Assembly: GCA_013112575.1 (NCBI GenBank)
Contig: JABFGG010000015.1
Coordinates: forward strand, 1 to 64,000
Reading direction: 5' to 3'
Length of the DNA: 64,000 nt
Origin: Chloroflexota bacterium
GTDB lineage: Bacteria; Chloroflexota; Anaerolineae; Anaerolineales; UBA11579
A program made the position numbers and the translations under genes. The notes below the pieces were generated by a model that saw only the letters and a list, made by a program, of their open reading frames with translations, was not told the DNA's origin and did not search any database. Below, piece by piece: positions 28,184 to 36,100 of this stretch; within the stretch, counting starts at the first letter, position 1, and every line of letters begins with the position of its first letter.

Positions 28184-29716
28184 TCACCACTCCCTGCGCC
28201 GCCTCCCCCACAACCCCACCGCTCCAACTACCAGCGGCAATAACCCACCCAAACACGGCAACACTCCTCCCCTGCTATCCTCAGATGTAACCACTGGTTC
28301 CTCCTCCACAATCGCCTCCGACTCCACCACCTGTGTGCTAACCTCCTCTGTTAGTTCTGGCTCCAACTCCGGGCACTCGATCACCTGTTCACTGGGAATC
28401 AGGGCACGGTTGTCCAAACCCTCCACAGAGTTCACGGCTTCCACGCGCAGCGTATATCTCTGCCCATCCAGCAATACCTCGGAGGGCAAAACGCGATAGC
28501 CGTGCTCACCATTGTCGCCCAACACCGGCGGCAGGTCCTCACGCAGCATGTCCGCAGTCACAGTTGCCAGCAAGGTCTTCACACCTTCCTCGCTCACATC
28601 GTAGATCTCCACATCAATAGGCTGGTTAGGGGCTTTGGGGTCCCAGGCCCATCCGGCGATCTCCTGGCAATTCGCCACGTCAACGTAACCTTCCGGCGGT
28701 TTGAAGTCCGTCGGGTGCAGCCTGTAAAGCTCACTCATGGCTGCTTGAACTTCTTCCAGTGTTCCGACCACGGCAAAAGTCTGATAGGTGTATACCCCGG
28801 CTGGGGCCGGTTCTTCGCGAATGACGATGTTCCATTTGTTAGTGCGGTCGGCTGGGTTGGGTATATCGTAGAACAAAATGGAATATATCTCGATATCTTC
28901 GGCGGTATATGCCCCCATGGCATACTCACCATCCGGAGTGGCCAAGATCACAGGTAGCTTTGTGTAATGTGTAAAGGACCACGGCTCCTGTAGCTCGTCA
29001 CTCTCTGGCTCCACAAGTTCACCCGATTGCGGGTTATACACCCAGTAATCATTGAACTCGTAGGTCAGGTAACCGGTAGGTATCTCCAATTGGTTCGAGC
29101 GGTAGTCCTCCTGCAGGGTGATACTCGCATTGAAGACGATCACATTATCAATGCCCCCATACCCAATTTGGACATTCTTCTCTAAGATTTGCTCCGATAC
29201 GAGCGTATCGTTGACCGCCTCTCGAACGCCACCATCGCAAAATCCACCCTGCGCGATACCCTCCCCAGGCGCCAGCCAGAATGCCGGGTTTGTTGTTGTC
29301 GTTAGGCTACTCTCCCCTTCCTTGCACACGCTCAACAACTCACTGGTTGAGCTATTTTTGAAGAGGTCACTGGCACTGCCCGGTTCAGTGGGATTGAAAC
29401 ACTCCCCATAGCCATCCATGCCCCAGGCATAACTGATCTGACGACCATGGTCAAAGATATTGATGAATTCCTTGCCCCGCCACGTGACAGACTCAACTGC
29501 ACCCCCAAAGCGCGCCGAAACCGTCAGCACCAGTTCATCCCCATCCACCAGACCGCGAATTTCCTGCTTATAGTCGTTGGCCGGTTCAATGTCACAAGTC
29601 TGCGTTGCTGGCCCAGCCAGGACATCCCCTTTAAAATTTTTGCTGCGGGAATCCAGGGATGAACCAATCAACAGAAACAGAATGGCTACCCCTCCGGCGA
29701 CAAATACCTTACGCAT
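28184..29716 (-). CDS. Secreted protein with GWAWDP-type beta domain and C-terminal membrane anchor
   Basis: 510 residues, function not recognised. An N-terminal signal or anchor helix (FVAGGVAILFLLIGSSL) is followed by a large beta-rich domain including TWRGKEFINIFDHGRQISYA and DGYGECFNPTEPGSASD, a pattern shared by exported proteins of unknown role. A domain near 340-440 (YVDVANCQEIAGWAWDP, DLPPVLGDNGEHGYRV) belongs to a repeat type often found in extracellular proteins. The C-terminus has a Glu/Val/Thr linker, then GGVLPCLGGLLPLVVGAVGLWG and a basic RRRREW tail, the layout of a sorting or anchoring signal. Promoter signals are weak. Confidence 0.75.
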   Translation of the reverse strand: MRKVFVAGGVAILFLLIGSSLDSRSKNFKGDVLAGPATQTCDIEPANDYKQEIRGLVDGDELVLTVSARFGGAVESVTWRGKEFINIFDHGRQISYAWGMDGYGECFNPTEPGSASDLFKNSSTSELLSVCKEGESSLTTTTNPAFWLAPGEGIAQGGFCDGGVREAVNDTLVSEQILEKNVQIGYGGIDNVIVFNASITLQEDYRSNQLEIPTGYLTYEFNDYWVYNPQSGELVEPESDELQEPWSFTHYTKLPVILATPDGEYAMGAYTAEDIEIYSILFYDIPNPADRTNKWNIVIREEPAPAGVYTYQTFAVVGTLEEVQAAMSELYRLHPTDFKPPEGYVDVANCQEIAGWAWDPKAPNQPIDVEIYDVSEEGVKTLLATVTADMLREDLPPVLGDNGEHGYRVLPSEVLLDGQRYTLRVEAVNSVEGLDNRALIPSEQVIECPELEPELTEEVSTQVVESEAIVEEEPVVTSEDSRGGVLPCLGGLLPLVVGAVGLWGRRRREW

Positions 29717-30033
29717 AACACGACCTCATCCTTCTGATTTACGAGTTGGGCCAGTATACTCGAATCCTCTCTCATCCCTTGTAGTGGGAAAGCCAGCTTT
29801 GCCAACCATCCCTACCCCAATCCACCGGCTTACTCAATTCAGCTTACAACTCATAGCTTAGGGCCTATAGCTTAAAGCTAACAGATGATCGCTCAACGCT
29901 GATCCTGTAAACATTTCATTATCTCAACACTCATGGTATTGAACCCCCTCACATTTCGTTGTAAACTATGACACTTTACCTCAAACTGACTTATAACTAA
30001 TAACTAACCTCTCACGACCAAAAAGGACCATCT
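29717..30033. other. 317-bp divergent intergenic region
   Basis: No gene seen. It holds the upstream regions of the secreted-protein gene (minus, with TATACT on the minus strand near 29756-29761) and of the amidohydrolase (plus). ATAGCTTA occurs twice, 14 bp apart (29873 region: 29853-29860 and 29867-29874). An AAAAGGA Shine-Dalgarno precedes the GTG at 30034. Confidence 0.5.
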
Positions 30034-32019
30034 GTGACTAAACAAGTTGACCTCCTGCTGACCAACGCCCACATCCTCACCATGGATGAAGACCTGACCC
30101 AATATGAACAGGGCGCGCTCGCTGTAAAAGGTGACAGCATCATCGCCGTTGGCCCGCAAGATGAGATCACAGCTGAATACTCTGCCACCGAAACCATAGA
30201 TTGTGATGGCAAGGTTCTCATGCCCGGCCTGGTCAACGCCCATACCCACGTCCCCATGACCCTGCTGCGCGGTCTGGCAGACGACCTGCGCCTCGATGTC
30301 TGGCTCATGGGTTACATGCTGCCCGTCGAGCGTGAGTTCGTCAGTCCCGACTTTGTCCGCCTGGGCGCTTCCATTGCCTGTGCTGAGTTCATCCGCAGTG
30401 GTGTCACCACCTTCAACGACATGTACTACTACGAGGCCGATGTTGCCCAGGCCACTACCGATGCTGGGCTGCGTGCTATATGCGGTCAGACTATCCTCAA
30501 ATTCCCTTCCCCCGATTCCGCTTCCTACGATGAAGCCCTCGACTATGCCCGCCAGTACATCTCGGATTGGAAAGATCACCCCCTCATCGTGCCCTCCATC
30601 GCTCCCCACGCAGCCTACACTAGCACGCCCGAACTGCTGCAAACCTGCGCCCAAATCGCCACCGAGTACGACGTACCTCTTCACATTCACGTTTCCGAGA
30701 CGGCTAGTGAAGTTGAGGATATGCGCCAGGAAAACGACATGCCTGTCGTGCCCTACATCAAGAAACAGAGCCTCTTTGATGCCAAGGTCATCGCCGCCCA
30801 CTGTGTCCACATCGATACTGGCGAGATCCATACTCTTCACCATCACGGCGCGGGTGTAGCCCACAACCCCTCCTCCAACCTTAAGCTGGCTTCGGGCATC
30901 GCCCCTGTCAGCAAAATGCTTGATGTCGGCCTCAATGTCGGCATTGGCACAGATGGCCCCGCCTCCAACAACGACCTCGATATGTTTGAAGAAATCCGTT
31001 TGGCTGCCTTCATTGCCAAACTTGCCACTGACGACCCCACCTCCTTACCTGCTGCCCAGGCCGTTTTGATGGCCACCCGCATGGGCGCGCAAGCTCTGCA
31101 CATCGACCACCTGACCGGCTCACTGGAAGTCGGCAAACGCGCCGACCTCATCCTGGTCAACCTCAAAACCCTGCACAACAGCCCCAGTTTCCGCCGTGAC
31201 CCCAACAGCACCTACGCCCAATTGGTCTATGCCGGAAAATCCACCGACGTAACAGATGTGATGGTCAACGGCCAGTGGCTGCTGCGCGATCATGCTTTAC
31301 TCACCGTCGAAGTCGACGAATTGCTCGAAGAAGCTGCGGATTACGCCACTCGCATCGACCACTTCCTCATCGAACGTGAGCAATCCGTGCTCTCCAAACT
31401 CATCGGGGTGGGTGGTGCCATGGAGCAAGAAAGCTTCGAGGTGCAGATCAAGGTGCGCATTGACGACCCCGAACCTATTATTGAATCTATCCACAAACCG
31501 GACCTGGAGATTCTTTACCAGCGCCATTACCGCGAGTTCGACACCTATTTTGTCTTCGAAGATGAAGATCAGGGTTACGTCCGTCATCGCGAAGATGAAA
31601 TGCTGGACATCGACGGTGAGATTGACAACGTACGCTATCGTCTCACCCTCGTTGGCGATCACCGTGAGCACCAATTCTCCAGCGACGTACTGCTCTCTCG
31701 CAGCCGCTGGCTGGCCCCCGCCGTACACAGCTTACGCTTCTACCGCGAGTACTTTAAACCCGACCAGGAGATCGCCATCCAGAAAGACCGCCAGCGCTGG
31801 CTGGTCAAATACCAGGGCACAGAATTCTACGTCAACATCGACACCCTGGAACAACCTGATCTAGGCCACTTCCTTGAAGTAAAGAGCCGTACCTGGAGTC
31901 TGCGCGATGCCGAACGCAAATCAGAGATGATCGCCGAACTCGTCACCTTCCTGGGCGCTTCCCCCACCGAGGTCGTCACCGCAGACTACGTCGAACTCGC
32001 TGCCCCTGCCAAGGCCTAA
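30034..32019 (+). CDS. Amidohydrolase (MTA/SAH deaminase-like) fused to a C-terminal CYTH-like domain
   Basis: 661 residues from a GTG with SD AAAAGGA. Residues about 1-450 form a metal-dependent amidohydrolase of the SsnA/TrzA/MtaD type: metal-binding H70 and H72 in VNAHTHVPM, later LHIHVSETASE, AAHCVHID and the Asp in GIGTDGPASNNDLDM. Such enzymes deaminate adenosine-type or guanine-type rings. From residue 469 the sequence EVQIKV (an ExQxK variant of the CYTH ExExK signature) opens a second domain of about 190 residues with Arg/Lys-rich strands (GYVRHREDE, DRQRWLVKYQG) and a LEVKSRTWSLRDAERK end. CYTH domains bind triphosphates or cyclise ATP. The fusion is unusual; substrate unknown. Confidence 0.85.
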   Translation: MTKQVDLLLTNAHILTMDEDLTQYEQGALAVKGDSIIAVGPQDEITAEYSATETIDCDGKVLMPGLVNAHTHVPMTLLRGLADDLRLDVWLMGYMLPVEREFVSPDFVRLGASIACAEFIRSGVTTFNDMYYYEADVAQATTDAGLRAICGQTILKFPSPDSASYDEALDYARQYISDWKDHPLIVPSIAPHAAYTSTPELLQTCAQIATEYDVPLHIHVSETASEVEDMRQENDMPVVPYIKKQSLFDAKVIAAHCVHIDTGEIHTLHHHGAGVAHNPSSNLKLASGIAPVSKMLDVGLNVGIGTDGPASNNDLDMFEEIRLAAFIAKLATDDPTSLPAAQAVLMATRMGAQALHIDHLTGSLEVGKRADLILVNLKTLHNSPSFRRDPNSTYAQLVYAGKSTDVTDVMVNGQWLLRDHALLTVEVDELLEEAADYATRIDHFLIEREQSVLSKLIGVGGAMEQESFEVQIKVRIDDPEPIIESIHKPDLEILYQRHYREFDTYFVFEDEDQGYVRHREDEMLDIDGEIDNVRYRLTLVGDHREHQFSSDVLLSRSRWLAPAVHSLRFYREYFKPDQEIAIQKDRQRWLVKYQGTEFYVNIDTLEQPDLGHFLEVKSRTWSLRDAERKSEMIAELVTFLGASPTEVVTADYVELAAPAKA

Positions 32020-32035
32020 AAAGTATTCATGTCTA

Positions 32036-32273
32036 GAGTTTGCATAGGAAACTCCAAAACTAATCGGCTTAGCCGATTAGTCGTGTAGGGGCAGGTTTAT
32101 AACCTGCCTTTTATGAGTTTCTAAGCTTTACGCGTAGGCGCAACGCATACATCCCAAGGTTACAAATCACCCCGAAGCATTTCCTATGGAATCGCTGAAG
32201 CTCAACCTGCCAACCCTCTAGAAGCTTTGGCACTAAGAGCCAAAGCTTAAGCTAAACGGCATAGCCGTTTAGC
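32036..32273. repeat. Cluster of five short palindromes
   Basis: Between two plus-strand genes there are inverted repeats at 32036-32054 (6-bp arms), 32060-32080 (10-bp arms), 32090-32108 (8-bp arms followed by TTTT, a likely terminator), 32222-32248 (10-bp arms, 7-nt loop) and 32251-32273 (10-bp arms, ATA loop). The second and fifth share the core CGGC-TA-GCCG. The cluster fills most of the 269-bp spacer and no ORF is present. Confidence 0.7.
32090..32112 (+). terminator. Probable terminator of the amidohydrolase gene
   Basis: The third palindrome of the cluster: an 8-bp stem (32090-32097 with 32101-32108), a TAT loop and TTTT directly after. It lies 70 bp after the amidohydrolase stop codon. 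Confidence 0.6.
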
Positions 32274-32288
32274 AAGTATACTTCCCCG

Positions 32289-33086
32289 ATGTCCTCCGAC
32301 CTCGATTTCATCCGCGACCTCGCCCACCAGACCGGGCAAATGCTGCTCGAATATTTCAACCTCGACGGCATCCATGCCGACCGTAAAGCAGACCGCACCG
32401 TCGTCACCGAAGCCGATCTGGCCGCCGACCGCTTCATCACCGATACCATCCGCGCGCAATATCCTGATGATGCCATCCTCAGCGAAGAAGCCCTGGTCCC
32501 CATTGAAGACCCGAACCAGCCCATCTGGGTGGTCGATCCCCTCGATGGCACTACCAATTTTTCTTTGGGGCTACCCATCTGGGGCGTCTCCATTGCCCGG
32601 GTGGTAGACGGTTATCCCGTGCTGGCTGGTCTATCCTTCCCCGTACTTGACGAACTTTATTCTGCTGCCAGAGGGGAAGGCGCCTGGCTCAACGGCCAAC
32701 CTATCCACACCAAACCATTGGACCCGGAGCAACCTGCAGCGTTCTTTACCTGCTGTACGCGCAGTCATCGCTATTACAACATTAGCGTGCCCTACAAAGC
32801 TCGCATCCTGGGTGCGGCAGCCTACGATATGTGTGCTATTGCCCATGGCGCTTCTGTAGCTGGCTTTCAAGCCTCGACAAAACTTTGGGACATCGCCGCC
32901 GGTTGGTTGCTCATTGAAGAGGCTGGCGGCGTCGTAAGCGCCTATGAGGATCCAAAGCCTTTTCCACTAGACACCAGTCTCGATTACACCACGCGACCCT
33001 TCCCCACACTCATGGCTGCCGATGCTGAAATGGCCGCTCAAACGCGCCAGGATATCCAACCAAAAAGCGAAATTGCCTCCAAATAG
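32289..33086 (+). CDS. Inositol monophosphatase family protein (SuhB-like)
   Basis: 265 residues, the usual length. Metal-binding motifs: EALVPIEDPNQPIWVVDPLDGTTNFSLG (the DPxDGTTNF motif within it) and the C-terminal WDIAAGWLLIEEAGG. The upstream Glu (SEEAL) is also present. It dephosphorylates inositol-1-phosphate, or a related sugar phosphate such as fructose-1,6-bisphosphate or 3'-phosphoadenosine nucleotide; sequence alone does not decide. The start ATG has no strong SD and follows closely after a palindrome cluster. Confidence 0.92.
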   Translation: MSSDLDFIRDLAHQTGQMLLEYFNLDGIHADRKADRTVVTEADLAADRFITDTIRAQYPDDAILSEEALVPIEDPNQPIWVVDPLDGTTNFSLGLPIWGVSIARVVDGYPVLAGLSFPVLDELYSAARGEGAWLNGQPIHTKPLDPEQPAAFFTCCTRSHRYYNISVPYKARILGAAAYDMCAIAHGASVAGFQASTKLWDIAAGWLLIEEAGGVVSAYEDPKPFPLDTSLDYTTRPFPTLMAADAEMAAQTRQDIQPKSEIASK

Positions 33087-33249
33087 GCTGGATTCGGCCC
33101 TCTAGATTACAAATCTGTATAAATATCGTTCCTTTAGCCCTTAGAGGTTTGCAAATACCGCTTTTGCTGCTTATAATGAAACCTATTATCGCATTTATAA
33201 TAAGCGGCAGCTTTGCATTCATAACATCATTCTCAAAGGAGCAAACCCC

Positions 33250-35136
33250 CTGAGCGAAAGTCAACCCACACAAGGCTTGGGTGTAGACGAAACCAAAAGC
33301 ACAGCCCTACAACTAAAACCCGGCGATCTTCTATCTGGCCGTTACGAAGTCCAGGAAGTTGTTGGTGTTGGTGGTATGGGCTATGTCTATCGCGCCAGGG
33401 ATACGAACTTCAAAGCTATTCGTCTGGTAGCGGTCAAGGAAATGATCGCCCAGGTGACGGACCCTCTTGTACGCAATAACATCGCCCAGATTTTCGAGCG
33501 TGAGGCCAACATCCTGGCCACCTTGCGCCACCCCGCTATTCCACGCATCTACGATTATTTTACGCAGGGCGAACGTTCCTACCTCGTCATGGAGCTGGTC
33601 AACGGTCGCGATCTGGATCAATTGATTAGCGAAACCAAAGAGTTTTTCACGGAAGCACAGGTCATGGGTTGGGCTATCGAGTTGTGTGATGTGCTCAGTT
33701 ACATCCACTCCTACGAGCCGGAGCCCATCGTCTTCCGCGATATGAAGCCCTCCAACGTCATGATCAACAACCAGGGGCACATCATTCTTGTGGATTTCGG
33801 TATTGCCAAGGTCTTCCAATCTGGCAAAAAGAACACCATGATCGGCACCCAGGGCTACTCACCCCCTGACCAGTACCGCGGCGAAGCTACACCCAAAGTG
33901 GATATCTATGCATTGGGCGCTACCATGCACCACCTGCTCACCTTGCGTGACCCGCGCCTTGAAGCACCATTTTCCTTCGGTGAGCGCCCCATCCGCGAGA
34001 TCAATCCGGAAATATCTGAAGCCACGATTGCTGTTATAGACCGTGCGCTGCAATACGATCCTGACGATCGCTTTGCCGATGCTGAAGAAATGAAACAAGC
34101 GCTTATGGCAGCCGCTCAAAAAACTGGAAAACTGGATATCACAACGGTTCTCACCTCCAGTGTGGTCACCAGCACCAAGGGCCTAAAGCCACTATGGACC
34201 TTTGAAGTCGAAGATGAGATTCGCGGCACGCCCCTTATTCACGATGGCAAGGTGTATATCGGATCATACGACAACAATCTGTATGCGCTCAATGCCGCTA
34301 CCGGTGAGTTCGATTGGAAATACGCTACGGAAGGTGGCATTCCAGGACGCCCGGCATTTTACGACAACAATATTTTCGTTGGCTCAGAAGACAACCGCCT
34401 TTACGCCATCTCCACGCGCTCCGGCAAAATGAGTTGGTCTCATTTCACAGATGGGCCAGTCCGCTCCTCCCCGCGCATCGCTGAAGGTCACGTGTTCATT
34501 GGTTCCGATGATGGTTTTTTGCATGCTGTCAACCTGACCAACGGCCGTCTTTCTTGGCGCGCAGAAGCAGGCACCCCTGTCCGCTCAACACCTTACGTCA
34601 CCGATGAATTTGTATATTTTGGTGCAGAAGATGGCTTATTCCACTGCGTCTCCTTCCGCGGGGACGTCAAATGGACCCACAAAGCCAAACGCGCCATCAC
34701 ATCTTCGCCTGTTGTAGGTGGCGATGCCGTCTACTTTGGCTCGATGGATGGCACGATTTATGCCATGGACGCCAACACAGGCTGGGCCATTTGGCGCTTC
34801 CGGCTTGGCAAAGGTAGCATCTCGTCTCCCTGTCTGGTTGACGACTATTTGTACACTGGCTCGACCGATAATTATATTTACTGTATCGACACCCGCTCAT
34901 CGCGCGAAGTCTGGCGTTATGAAACTGACCACCAGGTCACCAGTTCCCCAGTGATCTACAAGGATGCCATCTATTGTGGCTCCGTCGATGGCAACCTCTA
35001 CTGCCTGGAAGCTAAGAAAGGCGGCCTGCGCTGGAAATTCCCCACGCAAGGCGCTGTAACTGGAACCCCTGTCATTTACGACGATGTCGTTTATTTCGGC
35101 TCCACAGATAAGAACGTCTATGCGCTGCTGGCGTAA
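33250..35136 (+). CDS. Soluble Ser/Thr protein kinase with C-terminal PQQ-like beta-propeller
   Basis: 628 residues with a probable CTG start at 33250: AAAGGAG (33235-33241) sits 8 nt upstream, and the protein then begins SESQPTQ after the initiator. An alternative TTG at 33277 has no SD. Kinase domain (about 30-285): GVGGMG loop, Lys63 in VAVKEM, FRDMKPSNV (Phe replaces the usual His of HRD) and DFG. No membrane helix separates it from the propeller, which has seven or so PQQ-type repeats (GKVYIGSYDNNLYALNA, NIFVGSEDNRLYAIS). So the propeller should be cytoplasmic, unlike the two kinases near the start of the window. It heads a cluster with PP2C, vWA and FHA genes. Confidence 0.9.
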   Translation: MSESQPTQGLGVDETKSTALQLKPGDLLSGRYEVQEVVGVGGMGYVYRARDTNFKAIRLVAVKEMIAQVTDPLVRNNIAQIFEREANILATLRHPAIPRIYDYFTQGERSYLVMELVNGRDLDQLISETKEFFTEAQVMGWAIELCDVLSYIHSYEPEPIVFRDMKPSNVMINNQGHIILVDFGIAKVFQSGKKNTMIGTQGYSPPDQYRGEATPKVDIYALGATMHHLLTLRDPRLEAPFSFGERPIREINPEISEATIAVIDRALQYDPDDRFADAEEMKQALMAAAQKTGKLDITTVLTSSVVTSTKGLKPLWTFEVEDEIRGTPLIHDGKVYIGSYDNNLYALNAATGEFDWKYATEGGIPGRPAFYDNNIFVGSEDNRLYAISTRSGKMSWSHFTDGPVRSSPRIAEGHVFIGSDDGFLHAVNLTNGRLSWRAEAGTPVRSTPYVTDEFVYFGAEDGLFHCVSFRGDVKWTHKAKRAITSSPVVGGDAVYFGSMDGTIYAMDANTGWAIWRFRLGKGSISSPCLVDDYLYTGSTDNYIYCIDTRSSREVWRYETDHQVTSSPVIYKDAIYCGSVDGNLYCLEAKKGGLRWKFPTQGAVTGTPVIYDDVVYFGSTDKNVYALLA

Positions 35137-35156
35137 AACCATTGCTAGGATCATTT

Positions 35157-36080
35157 GTGGCTAATATCTTTCAATCAATTCGCGATTTTTTCAGCCGGAT
35201 CTTCTCAAGTTCACCCAGCCCCAATGGCCTGAACAACGAGGCGACAACTGCCCCTCTGAGCCAAACGCAAATAGAGGATATCGACAAACAGAGCCTGAAA
35301 TCACAGCCGCCTCAATTGATTGCAGGTAGTGGTCGCCACGTAGGCCGCCAGCGCGATAATAACGAAGATGCCCTTTTCAGCCACACAGCCACCATTGCAG
35401 TAGATAGCAACGACGTACCTTTCGGCCTTTACATCGTTGCCGATGGTATGGGCGGCCACCGCAACGGCGAAATTGCCAGCGAGAATGCTGTGCGCGCCAT
35501 GAGTTCATACGTATTGGGAAAGCTTGTTGAACCTCTCTTTGGCCCTAACCCGGGACACCCCGAAGAATCATTACAAGAGATCATGCACGATGGCGTTATC
35601 CACGCCCATCAGGTGATTATGGAGAATGCTCCAGGCGGCGGCTCTACACTAACGGCCGCGCTCGTCATGGGCAACCAGATGACCGTCGCTCACGTTGGTG
35701 ATTCGCGTGCTTATGCCGTCTATTTTGATGGTCGCATGCAGGTTCTCACTCGCGACCATTCCCTGGTAAAACGCCTCGAAGAACTCGGCCAGATCACCTC
35801 CGATGAAGCTGCTGTTCATCCCCAAAAATCAATGCTCTATCGTGCCTTGGGCCAGGGCGAACCTTCCGAACCCGATGTGTTTAACGCTTCACTGCCCCAG
35901 CCAGGTTATCTTCTCATTTGCTCGGATGGTCTTTGGGGTCTGGTATCAGACGACGCCATGTTCGACATCATCACTGCTGCCCCCAGTCCCCACAAAGCCT
36001 GCCAGCAGTTGGTCGATGCCGCCAATGCAGCCGGAGGGCAGGATAATATCGCCGTCACGCTCGTGCGTATGTCCAACTAG
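35157..36080 (+). CDS. PP2C-family protein Ser/Thr phosphatase
   Basis: 307 residues from a GTG at 35157, chosen because AGGA lies 6 nt upstream; a TTG at 35142 is less likely. PP2C motifs: RDNNEDALF (first metal Asp), VADGMGGHRNGEIAS (DGMGG), STLTAALVMGNQMTVAHVGDSRAYAV (GDSRAY), LLICSDGLWGLVSDD and the final GGQDNIAVTLV. All metal-binding aspartates are present, so it is probably active. It would remove the phosphates placed by the adjacent kinase. About 60 poorly conserved N-terminal residues with a hydrophobic/basic start precede the domain. It starts 20 nt after the kinase gene. Confidence 0.94.
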   Translation: MANIFQSIRDFFSRIFSSSPSPNGLNNEATTAPLSQTQIEDIDKQSLKSQPPQLIAGSGRHVGRQRDNNEDALFSHTATIAVDSNDVPFGLYIVADGMGGHRNGEIASENAVRAMSSYVLGKLVEPLFGPNPGHPEESLQEIMHDGVIHAHQVIMENAPGGGSTLTAALVMGNQMTVAHVGDSRAYAVYFDGRMQVLTRDHSLVKRLEELGQITSDEAAVHPQKSMLYRALGQGEPSEPDVFNASLPQPGYLLICSDGLWGLVSDDAMFDIITAAPSPHKACQQLVDAANAAGGQDNIAVTLVRMSN

Positions 36081-36100
36081 GGCTGCGCGCAGCGATTCAT

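Noticed and set aside
30004-30864. 286-codon open frame on the minus strand
   Set aside because: It lies wholly inside the amidohydrolase, whose plus-strand motifs are certain; the minus frame has low-complexity Gly/Val/Asp sequence and no family pattern.
32036-32273. CRISPR array
   Set aside because: The palindromes differ in sequence and spacing; there are no identical direct repeats with unique spacers.
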